NCBI RefSeq assembly: GCF_004135605.1
Contig: NZ_SDPT01000003.1
Coordinates: 248,001-312,000 of the forward strand
Length of the DNA: 64,000 nucleotides
From: Sphingomonas desiccabilis
GTDB lineage: Bacteria > Pseudomonadota > Alphaproteobacteria > Sphingomonadales > Sphingomonadaceae
Direction of reading: 5' to 3'
Shown here: in pieces, positions 29,158 to 38,250 of the stretch
How positions within the stretch are numbered: the first letter of the stretch is position 1
How the letters are laid out: each line of letters starts with the position of its first letter
Position numbers and translations under genes: made by a program
The notes under the pieces: model-generated
The model's database searches: none
The model's input: only the letters and a program-made list of their open reading frames with translations
Told to the model about the DNA's origin: nothing

Positions 29158-31655
29158 GCGACGATGTTCACCAGGCGATCGGGAACCACGATCACCTTGC
29201 GCGGCGGCTTGCCCTCCATCGCGCGCTGGACGTTGGCCGAGGCGAGCGCCGCGGCTTCCGCATCCTCGCGCGAGGTACCCTTGGCCATCGTCAGCGTATC
29301 GCGCAGCTTGCCATTGACCTGCACCGCGACGGTGACCTCGTCCTCGACCAGCAGCGCCGCGTCGACCTCGGGCCAGGGCGCGTCGGCGATCAGCCCGTCG
29401 CCGCCGTTGGCGGCCCAGGCTTCCTCGGCGATGTGCGGCACCATCGGCGCCACCAGCCGCATCAGCGTGCGGATCGCCTGGGTGCGCGAGGCGGAAGGGC
29501 CTGCCTTTTCGATCGTGCCGGTGAGCTCGTAGAGCTTGGCCACCGCCTTGTTGAACGCCAGCGCCTCGACGTCGGCGGCGATGCCGGCGATCGTCTGGTG
29601 CAGCTTGCGGTCGATCGCCTTGTCGGACCCTTGCGCGTCCGCCTGCTCGGCCAGGCCGTCGAACAGCCGCCACAGCCGCTGGACGAAACGCCACGAACCC
29701 TCGATGCCCGCCTCGCTCCACGGCAGGTCGCGCTCGGGCGGGCTGTCGGACAGCATGAACCACCGCACGGCGTCCGCGCCATATTGATCGACGATCGGAC
29801 CCGGATCGACGGTGTTCTTCTTGGACTTGGACATCTTCTCGACGCGGCCGACCGTGATGGCCTCGCCCGTCGCGATCTCCACGCCGTCCTGCACTTCCGC
29901 CGGGCCCAGCCAGCGGCCGTCCGAAGACTTGTAGGTTTCGTGCGTCACCATGCCTTGCGTGAACAGGCCGGTGAACGGCTCGGCCACGTCGATCAGGCCG
30001 GTGCGCTTGAGCGCGCGCGTCCAGAAGCGGGCGTAGAGCAGATGGAGGATCGCATGCTCGACGCCGCCGATATACTGCCCGACGGGCAGCCACTGGGCGA
30101 CGACATCCTTGTCGAACGGCTTGTCCTTGGGCTGGCTGGCGAAGCGGATAAAGTACCAGGACGAATCCGCGAAGGTGTCGAGCGTGTCGGTCTCGCGCCG
30201 CGCCGGCTTGCCGCAGTTCGGGCAGTCGACGTGCTTCCAGGTCGGATGGCGATCGAGCGGATTGCCGGGCACGTCGAAGCTGACGTCCTCGGGCAGCACC
30301 ACCGGCAGCTGGTCCTGCGGGACGGGGACGGCACCGCAATCCTCGCAGTGGATGATCGGGATCGGCGTGCCCCAATAGCGCTGGCGGCTGACGCCCCAGT
30401 CGCGCAGGCGCCAGACGGTGGTGCCTTCGCCCCAGCCATCGGCTTCGCCGCGTGCGATCACCGCGGCCTTGGCGGCGTCCACGTCCATCCCGTCGAGGAA
30501 GTCGGAGTTCACCAGCGGCCCGCCGCCGGTATAGGCCTCGTCCCCGGCGAACAGCGGATCGCGGTGCTCGCCGTCGGCGACCACGCGGCGCACCGGCAGC
30601 TGGTACTTACGCGCGAAGTCCAGGTCGCGCTGGTCGTGCGCCGGCACGCCCATGACGGCGCCGGTGCCATATTCCATCAGCACGAAGTTGGCGATGAACA
30701 CCGGCATCGGCAGCCCGGTGAACGGGTGCGTCGCGGTGGCGCCGGTGTCGTAGCCGAGCTTTTCCTGCGTCTCGATCTCGGCCGCGGTGGTGCCGCCCTG
30801 CTTGCAGCGATCGATGAACGCCTGTGCTTCGGGATCACGCGCGGCGGCGGCCTGGGCGATCGGGTGGTCGGCGGCGACCGCCACGAAGCTCGCGCCGAAG
30901 ATCGTGTCGGGGCGCGTCGAGAAGACCTCGACCGGCTGGCCGTCCGACACCTGGAAGCGGATCTTCATGCCGCGGCTCTTGCCGATCCAGTTCTCCTGCA
31001 TCAGCTTGACCTTGTCGGGCCACTGATCGAGCGTCTGGAGACCGTCGAGCAGCTCGTCGGCGAAGTCGGTGATCTTCAGGAACCACTGCGAGAGCTTGCG
31101 CTTCTCCACCAGCGCGCCCGATCGCCAGCCGCGGCCGTCGATCACCTGCTCGTTGGCAAGCACGGTCATGTCGACCGGGTCCCAGTTGACCGCCGATTCC
31201 TTGCGATAGACGAGGCCCGCCGCATAGAAATGCAGGAACAGCGCCTGTTCGTGGCCGTAATAGTCGGGCTCGCAGGTGGCGAGCTCACGCGTCCAGTCGA
31301 GCGCGAAGCCCAGGCGCTTCAACTGCGCCTTCATCGTGGCGATGTTGTCGCGCGTCCAGCCGCCGGGATGCACGCCCTTTTCCATCGCCGCGTTCTCGGC
31401 CGGCATGCCGAACGCATCCCAGCCCATCGGGTGGAGCACTTCATGGCCGGTCATGCGGCGGAAGCGCGCGAGCACGTCGCCCATGGTATAGTTGCGGACG
31501 TGGCCCATGTGGATGCGCCCCGACGGATAGGGGAACATCTCGAGCACATAGCTCTTGGGACGCGGGCTGTCGTCGCGGGCAGCGAAGGTGCGGCGTTCTT
31601 CCCACAGCTTCTGCCAGGCCGCATCCGCCTTCAGTGCATTGAAACGCGAGGCCAT
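29154..31655 (-). CDS. leuS: Leucyl-tRNA synthetase
   Basis: An 833-residue class Ia aminoacyl-tRNA synthetase that charges tRNA-Leu. The HIGH box is HMGH at residues 49-52 and the KMSKS loop is KMSKS at 607-611. The long CP1 editing insert carries the [15 protein letters not shown] motif and the CxxC pairs CEDC and CPNC of a zinc finger. It heads the leuS-lptE-holA unit. Length is slightly below E. coli LeuS (860), as usual for alphaproteobacteria. Confidence 0.95.
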   Translation of the reverse strand: MASRFNALKADAAWQKLWEERRTFAARDDSPRPKSYVLEMFPYPSGRIHMGHVRNYTMGDVLARFRRMTGHEVLHPMGWDAFGMPAENAAMEKGVHPGGWTRDNIATMKAQLKRLGFALDWTRELATCEPDYYGHEQALFLHFYAAGLVYRKESAVNWDPVDMTVLANEQVIDGRGWRSGALVEKRKLSQWFLKITDFADELLDGLQTLDQWPDKVKLMQENWIGKSRGMKIRFQVSDGQPVEVFSTRPDTIFGASFVAVAADHPIAQAAAARDPEAQAFIDRCKQGGTTAAEIETQEKLGYDTGATATHPFTGLPMPVFIANFVLMEYGTGAVMGVPAHDQRDLDFARKYQLPVRRVVADGEHRDPLFAGDEAYTGGGPLVNSDFLDGMDVDAAKAAVIARGEADGWGEGTTVWRLRDWGVSRQRYWGTPIPIIHCEDCGAVPVPQDQLPVVLPEDVSFDVPGNPLDRHPTWKHVDCPNCGKPARRETDTLDTFADSSWYFIRFASQPKDKPFDKDVVAQWLPVGQYIGGVEHAILHLLYARFWTRALKRTGLIDVAEPFTGLFTQGMVTHETYKSSDGRWLGPAEVQDGVEIATGEAITVGRVEKMSKSKKNTVDPGPIVDQYGADAVRWFMLSDSPPERDLPWSEAGIEGSWRFVQRLWRLFDGLAEQADAQGSDKAIDRKLHQTIAGIAADVEALAFNKAVAKLYELTGTIEKAGPSASRTQAIRTLMRLVAPMVPHIAEEAWAANGGDGLIADAPWPEVDAALLVEDEVTVAVQVNGKLRDTLTMAKGTSREDAEAAALASANVQRAMEGKPPRKVIVVPDRLVNIVA

Positions 31656-31671
31656 TGGACGGGTGCTTGCC

Positions 31672-32112
31672 TCAGCCGATCAGCGCGCCGCGGCGCAGGT
31701 CGCGCGCACGGGTCAGGATGATGTCTTCCAGCTTCTGGACGGTGGCGGCCTGGACGGGCGCCTCCACCCACTGGCCGTTCTGCTGCACCTGGCGCAGGGC
31801 GGCCACGCGCAGCGCATCGGCGCGCAGATCCTGGTCGAGGATGCTGACGGTCACCTTCATCCGCTCGGTGGGCGTGGCCGGATTGACGTACCAGTCGGTG
31901 ACGATCACGCCGCCGTTCGAATCGGTCTGGAGCAGCGGCATGAAGCTCAGCGTGTCGAGGCTGGCACGCCACAGATAGCTGTTGACGCCGATGGTCGTCA
32001 CCTGGGAGGCGGCGAGATCGGCCTTCAGATCGTCCTTGCGGCTGCCGCAAGCGGTGAGCGTGAGGGCAATCGCGAGCGGACCCAGGATCGCGGTGCGCAA
32101 CGGGCGGATCAT
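31672..32112 (-). CDS. DUF3576 lipoprotein
   Basis: A 146-residue lipoprotein with signal [17 protein letters not shown] and lipobox LTACG. The mature part has the DUF3576 pattern: [20 protein letters not shown], a GGVIVTDWY strand and [10 protein letters not shown]. The ATG at 32112 is preferred over 32139 because AAGGAA lies five bases upstream of it. It is located directly upstream of leuS, as is common in alphaproteobacteria, where it may share a transcript. Its function is not established. Confidence 0.85.
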   Translation of the reverse strand: MIRPLRTAILGPLAIALTLTACGSRKDDLKADLAASQVTTIGVNSYLWRASLDTLSFMPLLQTDSNGGVIVTDWYVNPATPTERMKVTVSILDQDLRADALRVAALRQVQQNGQWVEAPVQAATVQKLEDIILTRARDLRRGALIG

Positions 32113-32307
32113 CGGCGTTTCCTTGGAAGAACGGAACATCGGCTGCTTCTATAGAGGGTCGCGGTGGCGCCGCAAGCGGCGTGGCCCCGGAGGCAGTACC
32201 GGGCGGCATGTGGGCGGATTGCAACAGTTCGCCGGAATCGTGTCCGGCCGGTGGCGACATGCAACCGAATCATGCTAGCGCACTTTTGAAGCGGGAGGAG
32301 AAACGGG

Positions 32308-33018
32308 GTGCTTACGATGCGCGCCATGGCTGGATTGGGGATCGGGGTGCTGAGCGCCGCCGGAGCCTTGATCGCGCCTGCGCTTGGTGCGCCGGAAGGC
32401 ACACGTGCCGTGGCTTTCCGCCGTGCGGCCCCCGTCAGCAGCATCGGCGGCTTCACGCCCTCGTCCGCCGACCCCAAGCTCGCTGCAGTTCTCGCGCGCA
32501 GCGGGATCGACGGCAGCAGCTTCCGCTTTACGCCTTCGGAAGGCCAGCGCATCAGCAAGCGTGCCGTGACGGTCGCGGTGCGTGCGCGCACGCAGCCGGC
32601 TTCTGCTTCGGAACATGCGGCGGTTGACACCAACGTCGGCCCCACGCTGGCGCCTATCGCCTATAACCTCGGGACTTCGGTCGGCTGGAAACGTTTCGCC
32701 GCCGCCGGCGATCTCGCCAAGCTCGACCTGGGCGTGCAGCCGGGCAATCGCGATCGCATCGGTGCTGCGGTCGGCAAGGCGGCCCGTCGTACCAGCAGCG
32801 TGACCGTGGGCGGCGAAAAGCCGCTCGTCGATCAGGCCAAGCTGGTGGCGGATGTACCCAGCGCCTCGATCGACGTCGGGGGCTCCTATTCGCTGACTCG
32901 TCACTTCGACGTGACGGCGGGCGTGCGCTACAAGTCCGACAAGGACCGGCTCCTGCGGACCGAGGACACGCGTCGGGACAGCCAGGCGCTCTACGTGGGC
33001 ACCGCCTTCCGCTTCTGA
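32308..33018 (+). CDS. Uncharacterised secreted protein with barrel-like C-terminus
   Basis: A 236-residue protein with a signal peptide of about 28 residues ending at PALGA, an Ala/Ser/Thr/Arg-rich middle part, and a C-terminal half of short amphipathic strands (SIDVGGSYSL, FDVTAGVRYKS, QALYVGTAFRF) ending in Phe, the usual outer-membrane assembly signal. The GTG at 32308 is chosen because the GGGAGGA site lies eight bases upstream; an ATG at 32317 is possible. I do not recognise the family. An outer-membrane or surface protein is the likeliest reading. Confidence 0.6.
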   Translation: MLTMRAMAGLGIGVLSAAGALIAPALGAPEGTRAVAFRRAAPVSSIGGFTPSSADPKLAAVLARSGIDGSSFRFTPSEGQRISKRAVTVAVRARTQPASASEHAAVDTNVGPTLAPIAYNLGTSVGWKRFAAAGDLAKLDLGVQPGNRDRIGAAVGKAARRTSSVTVGGEKPLVDQAKLVADVPSASIDVGGSYSLTRHFDVTAGVRYKSDKDRLLRTEDTRRDSQALYVGTAFRF

Positions 33019-33030
33019 TCCCGCCGGGCG

Positions 33031-33558
33031 CTACTGTGCCCAGGCGTCGATCGCAGCCCAGCCGTGAATGCGGAAGTGCGCGAGGCTTCGTGCGCGTCGG
33101 GCGTCCATGCCTCCCAGTGCGATCACCGGGACATCGGCGCCGCGAATTAGCAGGCCGAAGCGAACCCGTCCGAGTGCAGGCGCGCCCGGATGGGAGCGTG
33201 TCGCAAACACGGGCGACGCGAACACCGCATCCACCCGCGCCCTGCGTGCCGCCACCATGTCCCGCCGGTGGTGCACGGGGCGCGTCGTGAGGCCGTGTGT
33301 CCCGACCGCGGCCCGGCCACCATGCTGTCCGTCTGCCCCTCGCAACGCCGCGCCTGCGACCACGAGCACCAGCCGCCGGCGCCGTGCGATGCGCCGGACC
33401 CGGGCAAACAGCGCGGCGCGCTCTTGAGGGGGCAGCTGATAGTGGCGGAACACCACGCCCGCGCCGCGGGGCAGCCGTTCCAGCGCCTCCCATAGCGCCT
33501 CCCCCATTCGCGGATCGGTCATCAGCCATTGGCGGGGGAGGGGCTGGCGGGCACGCAT
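33031..33558 (-). CDS. Thiamine phosphate synthase family protein
   Basis: A 175-residue TIM-barrel protein resembling a short ThiE. Visible features are the GAGVVFRHY strand, the SPVFATRSHPGAP phosphate-binding segment, and the VIALGGMDARR glycine loop near the end. It is shorter than normal ThiE (about 210) and lacks several usual residues, so it may be a TenI-like or salvage protein rather than the main thiamine phosphate synthase. It diverges from the PLP protein gene, with starts 22 bases apart. Confidence 0.7.
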   Translation of the reverse strand: MRARQPLPRQWLMTDPRMGEALWEALERLPRGAGVVFRHYQLPPQERAALFARVRRIARRRRLVLVVAGAALRGADGQHGGRAAVGTHGLTTRPVHHRRDMVAARRARVDAVFASPVFATRSHPGAPALGRVRFGLLIRGADVPVIALGGMDARRARSLAHFRIHGWAAIDAWAQ

Positions 33559-33580
33559 CGCGCTACCTATAGCGCCGGCG

Positions 33581-34246
33581 ATGACCACCGACGATGCCCC
33601 CCAGCGGCTGGCCGATGTGCGCGAGCGGATCGCGCGCGCCGAGCAGCTCGCCAAGCGCCCGGCCGGCGCCACCAGCCTGATCGCCGTCTCCAAGACGCAC
33701 GAGGCGCCCCAGATCACCCCCCTGATCGCCGCGGGCCAGCGCGTATTCGGCGAGAACCGCGTGCAGGAGGCGCAAGCGAAATGGCCGGCGCTGCGCGAGG
33801 CGACACCCGACATCGAGCTTCACCTGGTCGGCCAGCTTCAGTCGAACAAGGCGGCCGACGCCGTGGCGCTGTTCGACGCGATCCATTCGGTCGATCGACT
33901 CTCGCTAGTCACGGCGCTTGCCCGTGCGATGGAGCGGCAGGACCGTCGCCCCGCCTGCTTCGTGCAGGTCGACATCGGCGACGAGCCGCAGAAGGGCGGC
34001 GTCGCGGTTCCCGAACTGCCGGCGCTGCTCGCCGAGGCCCGAAGCGCCGATCTGCCCGTGGTCGGGCTGATGTGCGTGCCGCCGTTCGATCTGGAGGCGG
34101 CGCCTTGGTTCGCGTTGCTCGCCAAGTTGGCGGACGACCACGGCCTGCCGGGGCTCAGCATGGGCATGTCCGGGGATTATGAGACGGCGGTGACGCTGGG
34201 CGCGACCCATGTGCGGGTCGGCACCGCTTTGTTCGGCGCGCGCTGA
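33581..34246 (+). CDS. YggS/PROSC-family PLP homeostasis protein
   Basis: A 221-residue pyridoxal-phosphate-binding TIM-barrel protein. The cofactor Lys is K38 in VSKTH, the GENRVQEAQAKW stretch and HLVGQLQSNKA motif are typical, and SMGMSGDYETA plus TALFGAR close the phosphate site. Family members maintain free PLP pools and amino-acid balance. The stop overlaps the next gene (TGATG), so the HAD phosphatase is probably co-translated. Confidence 0.9.
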   Translation: MTTDDAPQRLADVRERIARAEQLAKRPAGATSLIAVSKTHEAPQITPLIAAGQRVFGENRVQEAQAKWPALREATPDIELHLVGQLQSNKAADAVALFDAIHSVDRLSLVTALARAMERQDRRPACFVQVDIGDEPQKGGVAVPELPALLAEARSADLPVVGLMCVPPFDLEAAPWFALLAKLADDHGLPGLSMGMSGDYETAVTLGATHVRVGTALFGAR

Positions 34247-34908
34247 TGCGATTCGACGCGATCCTGTTTGACTTCGACGGCGTGCTGCTGGAAAGCGAAT
34301 GGGCGGGCAACCGCCACCTTGCCGACTATCTGACGGCCTCCGGCCACCCGATCGGCACCGAGGAGGCGATGGCGCGCTTCATGGGGCGTGCGGGCAAGGA
34401 CTTCCTCGACCAGGTCGAGGCATTCCTGGGCCGCCCGATCCCGGCCGACTTCCACGAAGCGCGCGCCGCCGAGGATGCGCAGGCGGTGGCGGAGGGCATC
34501 GTCGAGGTCGCAGGCGCGGTGGCGTTCGTCCGCGCGCTGCCGCCTGAGCTGCCGCGCGCGATCGCCTCGTCGAGCTCGACGCGCTGGATCACCGCGCATC
34601 TCGATCACCTGGGGCTGCGCGATGCCTTCGGCGACAAGATCTTCAGCGGGCGCGAGCATGTCGCGCGCGGCAAGCCGGCGCCCGACCTCTACCTTTATGC
34701 GGCAAAGGCACTGGGGGTGCCGATCGAGCGGTGCGTGATCCTGGAGGATTCGCCGGTGGGCGCGACCGGTGCGGTGGCGTCGGGCGCGCACGTCATCGGC
34801 CTGTGCGCGGGCCAGCATTGCGGCGTCGGCCACCCCGACGTGCTGCGGGCGATCGGCGTCCAGGACATCGCCGCCGACTATGCCGAGGTCGCGCGCCTGA
34901 TCGCCTGA
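34246..34908 (+). CDS. HAD-IA phosphatase
   Basis: A 220-residue haloacid-dehalogenase-type hydrolase. Motif I is DFDGV (nucleophile D9, acid D11), motif II lies in ASSSST, the Lys is in GKPAPDLYLYA, and motif IV is LEDSPVGATGAV. The helical cap after motif I fits subfamily IA, as in beta-phosphoglucomutase and phosphoglycolate phosphatase. The substrate is unknown. It overlaps the upstream PLP protein by TGATG. Confidence 0.85.
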   Translation: MRFDAILFDFDGVLLESEWAGNRHLADYLTASGHPIGTEEAMARFMGRAGKDFLDQVEAFLGRPIPADFHEARAAEDAQAVAEGIVEVAGAVAFVRALPPELPRAIASSSSTRWITAHLDHLGLRDAFGDKIFSGREHVARGKPAPDLYLYAAKALGVPIERCVILEDSPVGATGAVASGAHVIGLCAGQHCGVGHPDVLRAIGVQDIAADYAEVARLIA

Positions 34909-34984
34909 CGGGCGTAGGGCCGACATCCCGGTCTGGCAGCCTTCCCATTCGCGCAAGGCAGAGCCGCCGCAAAACAGCAATCGC

Positions 34985-35052
34985 GCTCCTGCGCAGGCGG
35001 TGACCCGGGGTTCCGGCGCGCTGCTTGGCTCTGGGGCCTCGCCTGCACGGGG
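34985..35052. repeat. Decayed paired-hairpin repeat related to copy 3
   Basis: GCTCCTGCGCAGGC at the left and GCCTGCACGGGGAC at the right resemble the arms of the element at 25664-25751, and the middle GTTCCGGCGCGCTGCTTGGC resembles that element's spacer. The stems are incomplete, so this looks like an older degraded copy. Confidence 0.5.
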
Positions 35053-35073
35053 ACCTGGCAGTGGGCACCCTTT

Positions 35074-35166
35074 CTGTCATGCCAGCGAAGGCTGGCATCC
35101 ATTCGCGCAACGTCCACGACTCTTGGGCGGAGCGCCAATGGATCCTGACGTTCGTCAGGATGACAG
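35074..35166. repeat. Paired-hairpin intergenic repeat, copy 4
   Basis: The outer ends CTGTCAT (35074) and ATGACAG (35166) are inverted. Hairpin one is ATGCCAGC/GCTGGCAT at 35079-35098 and hairpin two ATCCTGAC/GTCAGGAT at 35142-35161, both perfect 8-bp stems with four-base loops. TCCATT and AATGGA face inwards. It sits 35 bp before the stop of the M3 peptidase gene. Confidence 0.8.
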
Positions 35167-35200
35167 GGGCGATCGAGGCGGGCCGGAGCCCGCCTCACCA

Positions 35201-37342
35201 TTATTTCACCGGGAAACCGCGGCGCTTGAACAGCGCCGTGACGTCGGGGTCGCGGCCGCGGAACGCGCGATAAGCCTGCTTGCGATCGGTCTCGTTGCCG
35301 GTCGACAGCAGCACCGTGCGGAAGCGGTCGGCGGTCGCCTTGTCCCACACGTTGCCGGTTTCGGTGAACGCCGCCCAGGTGTCGGCGTCCATCGTCTCCG
35401 ACCACAGGTAGCTGTAGTAGCCCGCGCTATAGGCGTCGGACGAGAACAGGTGGTTGAACTGCGGCAGGCGGTGCCGCATCACCATCTCCTTGGGCATGCC
35501 AAGCTCGGCCAGCGTCTCGCGCTCGAACGCATCGATGTCGGTCACCGGCGTGTCGCGATCGTGCAGCTTCATGTCGACGATCGCCGACGACAGATATTCG
35601 ACCGTGTCGAAGCCCTGGTTGAAGGTCGAGGACTTCTCGATCTTGTCCACCAGCGCCTGCGGCATCGCCGCACCCGTCTGATAATGCTTGGCGTAGCGGT
35701 CGAGCACGTCGCGGGTGAGCAGCCAATTCTCGTTGACCTGGCTGGGATACTCGACGAAGTCGCGCGGCGTGCCGGCGAGGCCGGGATAGCGCACGTCCTG
35801 CAGGAAGCTGTGGATGGCGTGGCCGAACTCGTGGAACAGCGTGGTCGCATCGTCCAGGCTGATGAGCGTCGGCTGGCCGGGCGCGCCCTTCACGAAATTA
35901 TTGTTGTTCGACGCCAGGACGTTCCGGTGCCCGCCCAGCTCCTGCTGGCGGCGATAGGCCGTCGCCCAGGCGCCCGAGCGCTTGCCCGAGCGGGCATAGG
36001 CGTCGAAATAGAACACGCCGACATTGTGGCCATCGCGCTTGTCGGTGACGACAAAGGTGCGCACGGCCGGATCGAACACCGGGATCTGGCCCGTGTTCTC
36101 CTTGAAATCCAGGTCGTAGAGCCGGCCGGCGGCGTAGAGCGCGCCCTGGAGGATGTTGTCGAGCTGGAGGTAGGGCTTCACCTCGCTCTCATCCAGGTCG
36201 TACTTCGCCTTGCGCACCTTCTCCGCGTAGAAGCGATAGTCCCACGGCTCGATGGTCAACTTGGCGCCGCTCTGGTTGGCGAGCGCCTGCATGTCGGCGA
36301 CCTCCTGGTGGACGCGCGCGACGGCGGCGGGCCACACGCGCATCATCAGCGACATGGCGTTGGCGGGCGTCTCCGCCATGGTGTCGTCCATGCGGTACCA
36401 GGCGTGGTTCTGGAAGCCGAGCAGCTTGGCGCGTTGCTGGCGGAGCTTAAGGATCTCGGCGATGGTCGCGTTGGTGTCGTTGGCACCGCCGTTGTCGCCA
36501 CGGTTGACGAAGGCGCGCCACACCTTTTCGCGCAGGGCGCGGTCGGTGGCGTAGGTGAGCACCGGCGCCACCGAGGAGCGGGTATTGACGATCGCCCACT
36601 TGCCGGGGAGCTGGCGCTCGTCCGCTGCGGCCTTGAGCGAGGCGACGAAGCTGTCGGGAAGCCCGGCGAGCTGCTTCGCATCGTCGACGACGATCCAGGT
36701 CTCCTCGTCGGCCAGCACCTTCTCGCTGAAGCTGTTGTAGGCGACCGACAGCGCCTGGTTGAGCTGCGAGACCTGCGCCCGCTGCGCATCGGTGAGGAGG
36801 GCACCGCGGCGCACGAAGCTGCGATAGGTGCGCTCCAGGAGGCGCAGCTGCTGGGGATCGAGCTTCTGCTTGGCGCGGCTGTCGTACGCCGCCTTCACCC
36901 GCGCGAAGAGCTTGGGGTCGAGATAGAGCTCGTCGTAGAAGGCGGAGAGCTTGGGGCTCCACTCGCGGTCGATCGCCTGCACCTCCTTGGTGGCGAGGTT
37001 GCTCGAATAGACGCCCCACATCGATTCGACGCGGTCCATCGTGTCGCCGGCGAGTTCCATCGGCTCGATCACGGTCTGGAAGGTCGCAGGCCGCTTGTCG
37101 TCGCGAATCTTGAGCACGTCGCGGCGAAGCTCGGCCATCGCCACCGGAAAGGCGGCGGGGAACATCGCCGGCGTCACCTTGTCCCAGGGCGGCACGCCGC
37201 CATAGGGGCCGCTCCAGGGGGCGAGCAGCGGGGTCGCATCGACGGAAGTCGCAGCGGCGGAAGTCTGCGCCATGGCGGCTCCTGCAGGGGAAAGGGCAAG
37301 GATCGTGGTCGCGGCCAGAACGGCGCGCAGGCGTGCGGTCAT
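35201..37342 (-). CDS. M3-family metallopeptidase (Dcp-like)
   Basis: A 713-residue zinc peptidase of family M3, like peptidyl-dipeptidase Dcp. The zinc site is HEFGH (H504, E505, H508), with the third ligand expected in the downstream DFVEYPSQ region. The N-terminus has a signal peptide ending at GAAMAQ, so the enzyme is exported, probably to the periplasm, unlike cytoplasmic E. coli Dcp. The ATG at 37342 places the signal directly at the start; an upstream in-frame start at 37381 would break it. It probably trims small peptides from the cell envelope or medium. Confidence 0.88.
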   Translation of the reverse strand: MTARLRAVLAATTILALSPAGAAMAQTSAAATSVDATPLLAPWSGPYGGVPPWDKVTPAMFPAAFPVAMAELRRDVLKIRDDKRPATFQTVIEPMELAGDTMDRVESMWGVYSSNLATKEVQAIDREWSPKLSAFYDELYLDPKLFARVKAAYDSRAKQKLDPQQLRLLERTYRSFVRRGALLTDAQRAQVSQLNQALSVAYNSFSEKVLADEETWIVVDDAKQLAGLPDSFVASLKAAADERQLPGKWAIVNTRSSVAPVLTYATDRALREKVWRAFVNRGDNGGANDTNATIAEILKLRQQRAKLLGFQNHAWYRMDDTMAETPANAMSLMMRVWPAAVARVHQEVADMQALANQSGAKLTIEPWDYRFYAEKVRKAKYDLDESEVKPYLQLDNILQGALYAAGRLYDLDFKENTGQIPVFDPAVRTFVVTDKRDGHNVGVFYFDAYARSGKRSGAWATAYRRQQELGGHRNVLASNNNNFVKGAPGQPTLISLDDATTLFHEFGHAIHSFLQDVRYPGLAGTPRDFVEYPSQVNENWLLTRDVLDRYAKHYQTGAAMPQALVDKIEKSSTFNQGFDTVEYLSSAIVDMKLHDRDTPVTDIDAFERETLAELGMPKEMVMRHRLPQFNHLFSSDAYSAGYYSYLWSETMDADTWAAFTETGNVWDKATADRFRTVLLSTGNETDRKQAYRAFRGRDPDVTALFKRRGFPVK

Positions 37343-37450
37343 CAGGGGCTCCGATATGGGATCGCGGGCGAGCCTAAGCATCGGGAAAAGAATGGCAAGC
37401 CGGCGCCCGCGCAGAAGCTATGCGATGGCGGTTGACTCGGAGCGGCATTA

Positions 37451-37465
37451 GAACAGAATAGGAAC
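37451..37465 (+). promoter_or_regulatory. LexA (SOS) box upstream of imuA
   Basis: GAAC at 37451-37454 and GAAC at 37462-37465 are separated by seven bases (AGAATAG), an exact GAAC-N7-GAAC alphaproteobacterial LexA site. It lies 33 bases before the imuA start, in promoter position. Confidence 0.85.
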
Positions 37466-37497
37466 ATATCGAGTCCCTGCGAGTCCTAGCTGTTGTC

Positions 37498-38250
37498 GTG
37501 ACCCATGCTCAAGCCCCTGTTCTGGACGCCTTGCGCGCGCAGCTGCGCGCCATCGAGTGCGGCCGCTATCGCCGGCGCGAGGTGCTGCCGTTCGGCGTGC
37601 CGGCGCTCGACGCGGTGCTGGCCGGAGGCGGGCTGGCGCTCGACGCGCTGCACGAGGTGGCGGGGGCTGGGCCCGACATGGCCGACGATTGTGCGGCGAC
37701 GCTGTTCCTGGCGGGAATCGCTGCGCGCGCCTGGGGCCCGGTGCTGTGGGTGGTGCGGCGTCGCGACCTGTTCGCGCCGGGGCTTGCCCAGGTCGGGCTG
37801 GGGCCGCACCGCGTGCTCTATGCCGAGGCGGCCGACGATGCCGAACTGCTCCAGCTGATGGAGGAAGGGCTGCGCCACCGCGGGCTGGGCGCGGTGATCG
37901 GCGAGGCCAAGCGCGTGCCGATGACCGCCACCCGCCGGCTGCAGCTGGCGGCCGAGGGCGGGCGCACCATCGCGCTGCTGCTGCGCCGGCACGGGCGGGC
38001 GGGGGACGATCCGCTGGCGGTGCCCTCGGCGGCGGTGACGCGCTGGCGGGTCGCGGCCGCGCCCTCGACGCCGCTGCCGGTGGCTGGCGTCGGCCGCGCC
38101 CGCTGGAAGCTTTCGCTCGCCCGCCAGAAGGGTGGCGAGCCCCACGACTGGACCGTGGAGGCATGCGATGAAACGGGTCGCTGCGCTCTACCTGCCCGAC
38201 TGGTCGATCGACCGGCTGCGGCAGGCAGAGCGAACCGCCGCGCCGCCTGA
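37498..38250 (+). CDS. imuA: SOS mutagenesis protein ImuA
   Basis: A 250-residue RecA-like accessory protein of the translesion synthesis mutasome, acting with ImuB and DnaE2. The LPFGVPALDAVL segment and the RecA-fold strands (VLWVVRRRDLFAP, GLGAVIGEA) are recognisable. A normal Walker A is missing; the equivalent turn AGAGPDMADD lacks the GKT, as in ImuA homologues, which are not true recombinases. The GTG at 37498 follows the LexA box. The 3' end overlaps imuB by 83 bases, which is long for a coupled pair. Confidence 0.88.
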   Translation: MTHAQAPVLDALRAQLRAIECGRYRRREVLPFGVPALDAVLAGGGLALDALHEVAGAGPDMADDCAATLFLAGIAARAWGPVLWVVRRRDLFAPGLAQVGLGPHRVLYAEAADDAELLQLMEEGLRHRGLGAVIGEAKRVPMTATRRLQLAAEGGRTIALLLRRHGRAGDDPLAVPSAAVTRWRVAAAPSTPLPVAGVGRARWKLSLARQKGGEPHDWTVEACDETGRCALPARLVDRPAAAGRANRRAA

